This document shows, piece after piece, positions 61,587-64,000 of a DNA stretch of 64,000 bases. The translations under genes and the position numbers were made by a program. The notes below the pieces were generated by a model. The model did not search any database, was not told where the DNA came from, and was given only the letters and a program-made list of their open reading frames with translations. This DNA comes from Bog-473 sp963728845 (GTDB lineage: Bacteria; Actinomycetota; Acidimicrobiia; Acidimicrobiales; RAAP-2), in contig CAVSLS010000020.1 of the NCBI GenBank assembly GCA_963728845.1, positions 1-64,000 of the forward strand. Reading direction: 5' to 3'. Position 1 is the stretch's first letter, and the number at the start of each line of letters is the position of its first letter.

Positions 61587-61925
61587 TTACAACGCGTCAG
61601 CCCCGCGTTCTCCGGTGCGCACGCGCACCACGGTGTCGACCGGGACGACCCAGACCTTGCCGTCACCGATCTTCCCGGTGGCCGCCGAGGAGACGACGGC
61701 GTCGACCACGTCGTCGACCTGCCCGTCGTCCACCAGCACCTCGATGCGGATCTTGGGGACGAAGTCCACCTCGTACTCCGCACCCCGGTAGACCTCGGTG
61801 TGCCCGCGCTGGCGCCCGAACCCCTGGGCCTCGGTGAGGGTCATGCCCTGCACGCCGAGGTTCTTGAGGGTCTCCTTGACGTCGTCGAGCTTGAACGGCT
61901 TGAGGACTGCCACGATCAGCTTCAT
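61587..61925 (-). CDS. glnB: nitrogen regulatory protein PII
   Basis: An intact 112-residue trimeric signal protein. KLIVAVLKPFKLDDVKETLK, GMTLTEAQGFGRQRGHTEVY and the T-loop RGAEYEVDFVPKIRIEV include the Tyr of YRGAEY that is nucleotidylylated in actinobacteria. TGKIGDGKVWVVPVDTVVRV is the B/C loop. It binds ATP, ADP and 2-oxoglutarate and plugs the Amt channel. Directly downstream of amt (33 bases), the classic amt-glnK pair, so glnK would be an equally good name. Confidence 0.93.
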   Translation of the reverse strand: MKLIVAVLKPFKLDDVKETLKNLGVQGMTLTEAQGFGRQRGHTEVYRGAEYEVDFVPKIRIEVLVDDGQVDDVVDAVVSSAATGKIGDGKVWVVPVDTVVRVRTGERGADAL

Positions 61926-61958
61926 TGTTGAGCTCCTTTCGTCCTGTCTGTCTCGGGC

Positions 61959-63525
61959 CTAGGAACCGCCACCGGAGGGTGGTGATATCGGTTCGGGTTC
62001 GTCCGAACCGCCCCGGTCGAGACCGGCCATGGCGAAGGCACCGTCGCTGCGGGTGGCGAACTCCTCGTCGGGGAACGCCTCCTCGCCGTGGATGGCGAGG
62101 TCGCCGACTTCGAGCACGTCGTCCTTGTAGCGGGCGCCCCGCAGGACCAGGCCGATCAGCTTCATCAGGATGAAGGTGATCAGTGCGGACCAGATGATGA
62201 CGAAGATCGCCGCTCGGAACTGTTCCCACAGCTGGTGCGCCGAGCCCGTGTACATCAGCCCGTTGACCGATGTGACCACGCAGTGCGCCGTGCCCGTCGC
62301 GTACGTCGCCGGGCTCGTGGCCACGACCTGCCCGGCGGGAGTCGAGGTGGCCACAGCCGTACTCGATCATGTTCGGGTCGCCGAAGATGCCCAGCAACAT
62401 GCCGCCCAGGAAGCCGGCCATGCCATGGGTGTACACGACACCCAGCGCGTCGTCGACCTTCGAGAACGGCCGCACCTTGGACAGGTAGTTCCAGGCCACC
62501 CAGACGAAGGCCGAACAGATGGCGCCGATGTAAATGGCGCCCCGGCCGTTGACCCAGCCCGCGCACGGCGTGATGCCGACCAGGCCGCAGATCATGCCGT
62601 TGACCCCACCGAGGAAGGTGGGCTTGCGCTCCTTCGTCAACCAGGCGTCCAAGATCATCCACACCACGACGCCGGTGGCCGTCGCGATGTTCGTGTTGAT
62701 GACCGCCGCCGCCATGCTGGCCCCCGCGTAGTACGGGTCACCGCCGTTGAACCCGTTCCAGCCCAGCCACAGGATGCCCGCACCGACCCCCGCCATGACC
62801 AGGTTGTTGGGCAAGGCGTGCTGTCTATCTCGGAGCAGCCGCGGCCCGAGGACCCAGGCGGCGACGAAGCCGGAGACTCCGGCCGACATGTGGATGACGT
62901 ACCCACCCGAGAAGTCCAACGCGCCCTCCTGGGCGAAGTAGCCGCCGCCCCAGAGCAGGAACGCGTCGACGGCGTAGACGAAGGTCGACCACAGCGGCAC
63001 GAGCAGGCACCAGGCGAAGAACTTGATGCGCCCGAGCACGCTCCCCAGGAACAGCAGGGGCGTGATGGCGGCGAACACGAACTGGAAGTAGGCCAGGCTC
63101 GAGGTCGGGAAGTGGAACGGGATGAGGGTGTTGGCGGCGGAGACCGCCTGTCCCTGTTCACCCACGCTGTTGGTGATGCCTCCCGGCTTGCCGACGAAGT
63201 TGTCCCAGAAGTGTGTCCAGCCACTGACGCCGGTCAACTGCGTTTGCACACCGTCGCGCACACCACCGCCGATGGACGTGGCTCCGAATCCCATCTTGTA
63301 GGACCAGAGCACCCAGGCGATGAGCACGAGTGAGAAGCCGGCGAACATCATGGCCATCACGTTGACCGCCCACTTCTTGGGCACGATCGACGCGTAGAGC
63401 ACGGCCAGGCCGGGGAGGCTCATCAAGCCGACGAACGTGGCGGCGGTGACCTGCCACGTGTTGTCGGCCGGATTCAGCCAACTCGGATACGGAACGGGAA
63501 CGATCGCTCCCATCAGGTGGATCAC
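61959..63525 (-). CDS. amt: ammonium transporter Amt, frameshifted near 3' end
   Basis: About 521 residues with 11 helices. The twin-His pore is seen in GGYVIHMSAGVSGFVAAWVL and VYTHGMAGFLGGMLLGIFGD. LGWNGFNGGDPYYAGASMAA and WMILDAWLTKERKPTFLGGV are family blocks. An extra base near 62352 joins the last helix and a C-terminal tail (MKLIGLVLRGARYKDDVLEV) that usually contacts PII. The GTG at 63525 has AGGAG upstream. The long loop after helix 2 (GGGVRDGVQTQLTGVSG) is an extra insertion relative to short Amt proteins. Confidence 0.9.
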
Positions 63526-63729
63526 TACGCCTCTCCTAACTGTCGTTGCGCCCCGGCGCTCCGCCCTATGACTCCGACGTCACAGACCGCAAGGTACGCA
63601 AGCCATTTCGGACGGTTCTCCCCGTCGGAGCAACAATGCAGGCAAGGAGTTTCCGCATGGTCACTGCTGTGTTTCGGGTTTGTTAATCCACAACCCCCGG
63701 TGTCCCACCACCACTACGATCTCCCGGTC
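63526..63729. other. divergent promoter region of amt and the right-edge gene
   Basis: TACGAT (63715-63720) is a -10 box for the plus-strand gene. For amt only the ribosome binding site TTAGGAGAGG is clear; no GlnR-type or MtrA-type nitrogen operator could be assigned with confidence. The remaining sequence shows no gene. Confidence 0.45.
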
Positions 63730-64000
63730 TTGACCGCAGACGAGCATCCGACGACGGACCCGAGGGACCGGGCCACCGGTGCTGCGCAGTCACCCGGAGC
63801 GGCGCCTCGCCCTGGTTCGGCACCCGACGCCGAGGCGCGGGTCGCCCCGCTGCGCGGCGCCGCGGTGCAGATCGACGCTCGCCGCCTCGCCCCGGTGCTC
63901 GTCGGCATCGTGGTCGCCACGCTGGCCGTGCTCGTCGTGGTGTTCACGGTCGTCGGCGTCGACAAGAACCACCAGATCGACCAGCTCCACGACGACGGCG
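63730..64000 (+). CDS. single-pass membrane protein, truncated by window edge
   Basis: The frame opens at TTG 63730 (LTADEHPTTDPRDRATGAAQ) and runs to the end of the window without a stop. A Pro/Ala/Asp-rich cytoplasmic tail precedes one helix (APVLVGIVVATLAVLVVVFT) and then VVGVDKNHQIDQLHDDG, a motif I have seen in small actinobacterial membrane proteins of unknown function. TACGAT lies 9 bases upstream, so the message is near-leaderless. Too short for a firm function call. Confidence 0.55.
   Translation, partial: MTADEHPTTDPRDRATGAAQSPGAAPRPGSAPDAEARVAPLRGAAVQIDARRLAPVLVGIVVATLAVLVVVFTVVGVDKNHQIDQLHDDG

Overview
The window is 64 kb of very GC-rich DNA from an actinobacterium, most likely class Acidimicrobiia. 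Evidence for this: a dnaK-grpE-dnaJ-hspR-clpB operon with a HAIR-type operator; an F420-type Ddn-like oxidoreductase; split purS/purQ/purL purine genes; several apparently leaderless genes; and secreted proteins built from GYWLVASDGGIF repeats, which are common in Acidimicrobiia. The class call is an inference from gene content.

About half of the protein genes, including essential single-copy ones (purA, purB, purD, purF, purL, clpB, grpE, amt), are broken by single-base frameshifts that leave both halves of the protein intact. Most look like one extra base and several lie in homopolymers. They are best read as sequence or assembly errors, so each such gene is given here as one feature.

Layout. 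1-1286: flavin monooxygenase running off the left edge. 1576-5815: a four-gene cassette of MoxR-like AAA+ ATPase, vWA/metallopeptidase-like protein, a 13-residue-repeat protein with an NTF2-like tail, and a 2H phosphoesterase. 5867-10830: an ECF sigma factor coupled to a membrane-anchored BNR propeller and followed by a large secreted BNR protein. 10966-13564: a PadR-controlled membrane cassette with two matching promoter/operators. 13607-17304: DUF4331 and small exported or membrane proteins. 17368-32842: an accessory catabolic region (two MFS pumps, old yellow enzyme, amidase, HxlR regulator, APH-like protein, SDR, MDR dehydrogenase, luciferase-like monooxygenase overlapping an epoxide hydrolase, beta-lactamase-fold hydrolase, Ddn-like protein, cyclase). 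32869-35346: a secreted repeat protein and a relic of a second copy.

35395-50872 holds the nucleotide genes on the minus strand in two blocks: purA-purD-purB-purC-purS-purQ (50872 to 45177) and purL-purF-purM-pyrE (40802 to 35395). A cell-wall amidase, a basic hypothetical protein, a membrane protein/methyltransferase pair and a patatin-like lipase lie between the blocks. 51076-52386 is a second secreted repeat protein. 52676-59278 is the chaperone operon, followed by a DapB-like dehydrogenase, phosphoglycerate mutase, glnB and amt, and a truncated membrane protein at the right edge.

The most unusual items are the MoxR/vWA/13-residue-repeat/2H cassette, the ECF sigma factor with a transmembrane propeller, the PadR twin operators placed inside leaderless promoters, four related intergenic palindromes, and two detached gene-tail relics (clpB and the repeat protein). 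No tRNA, rRNA, CRISPR array, insertion sequence or origin was seen, and no gene-free stretch exceeds 300 bases.
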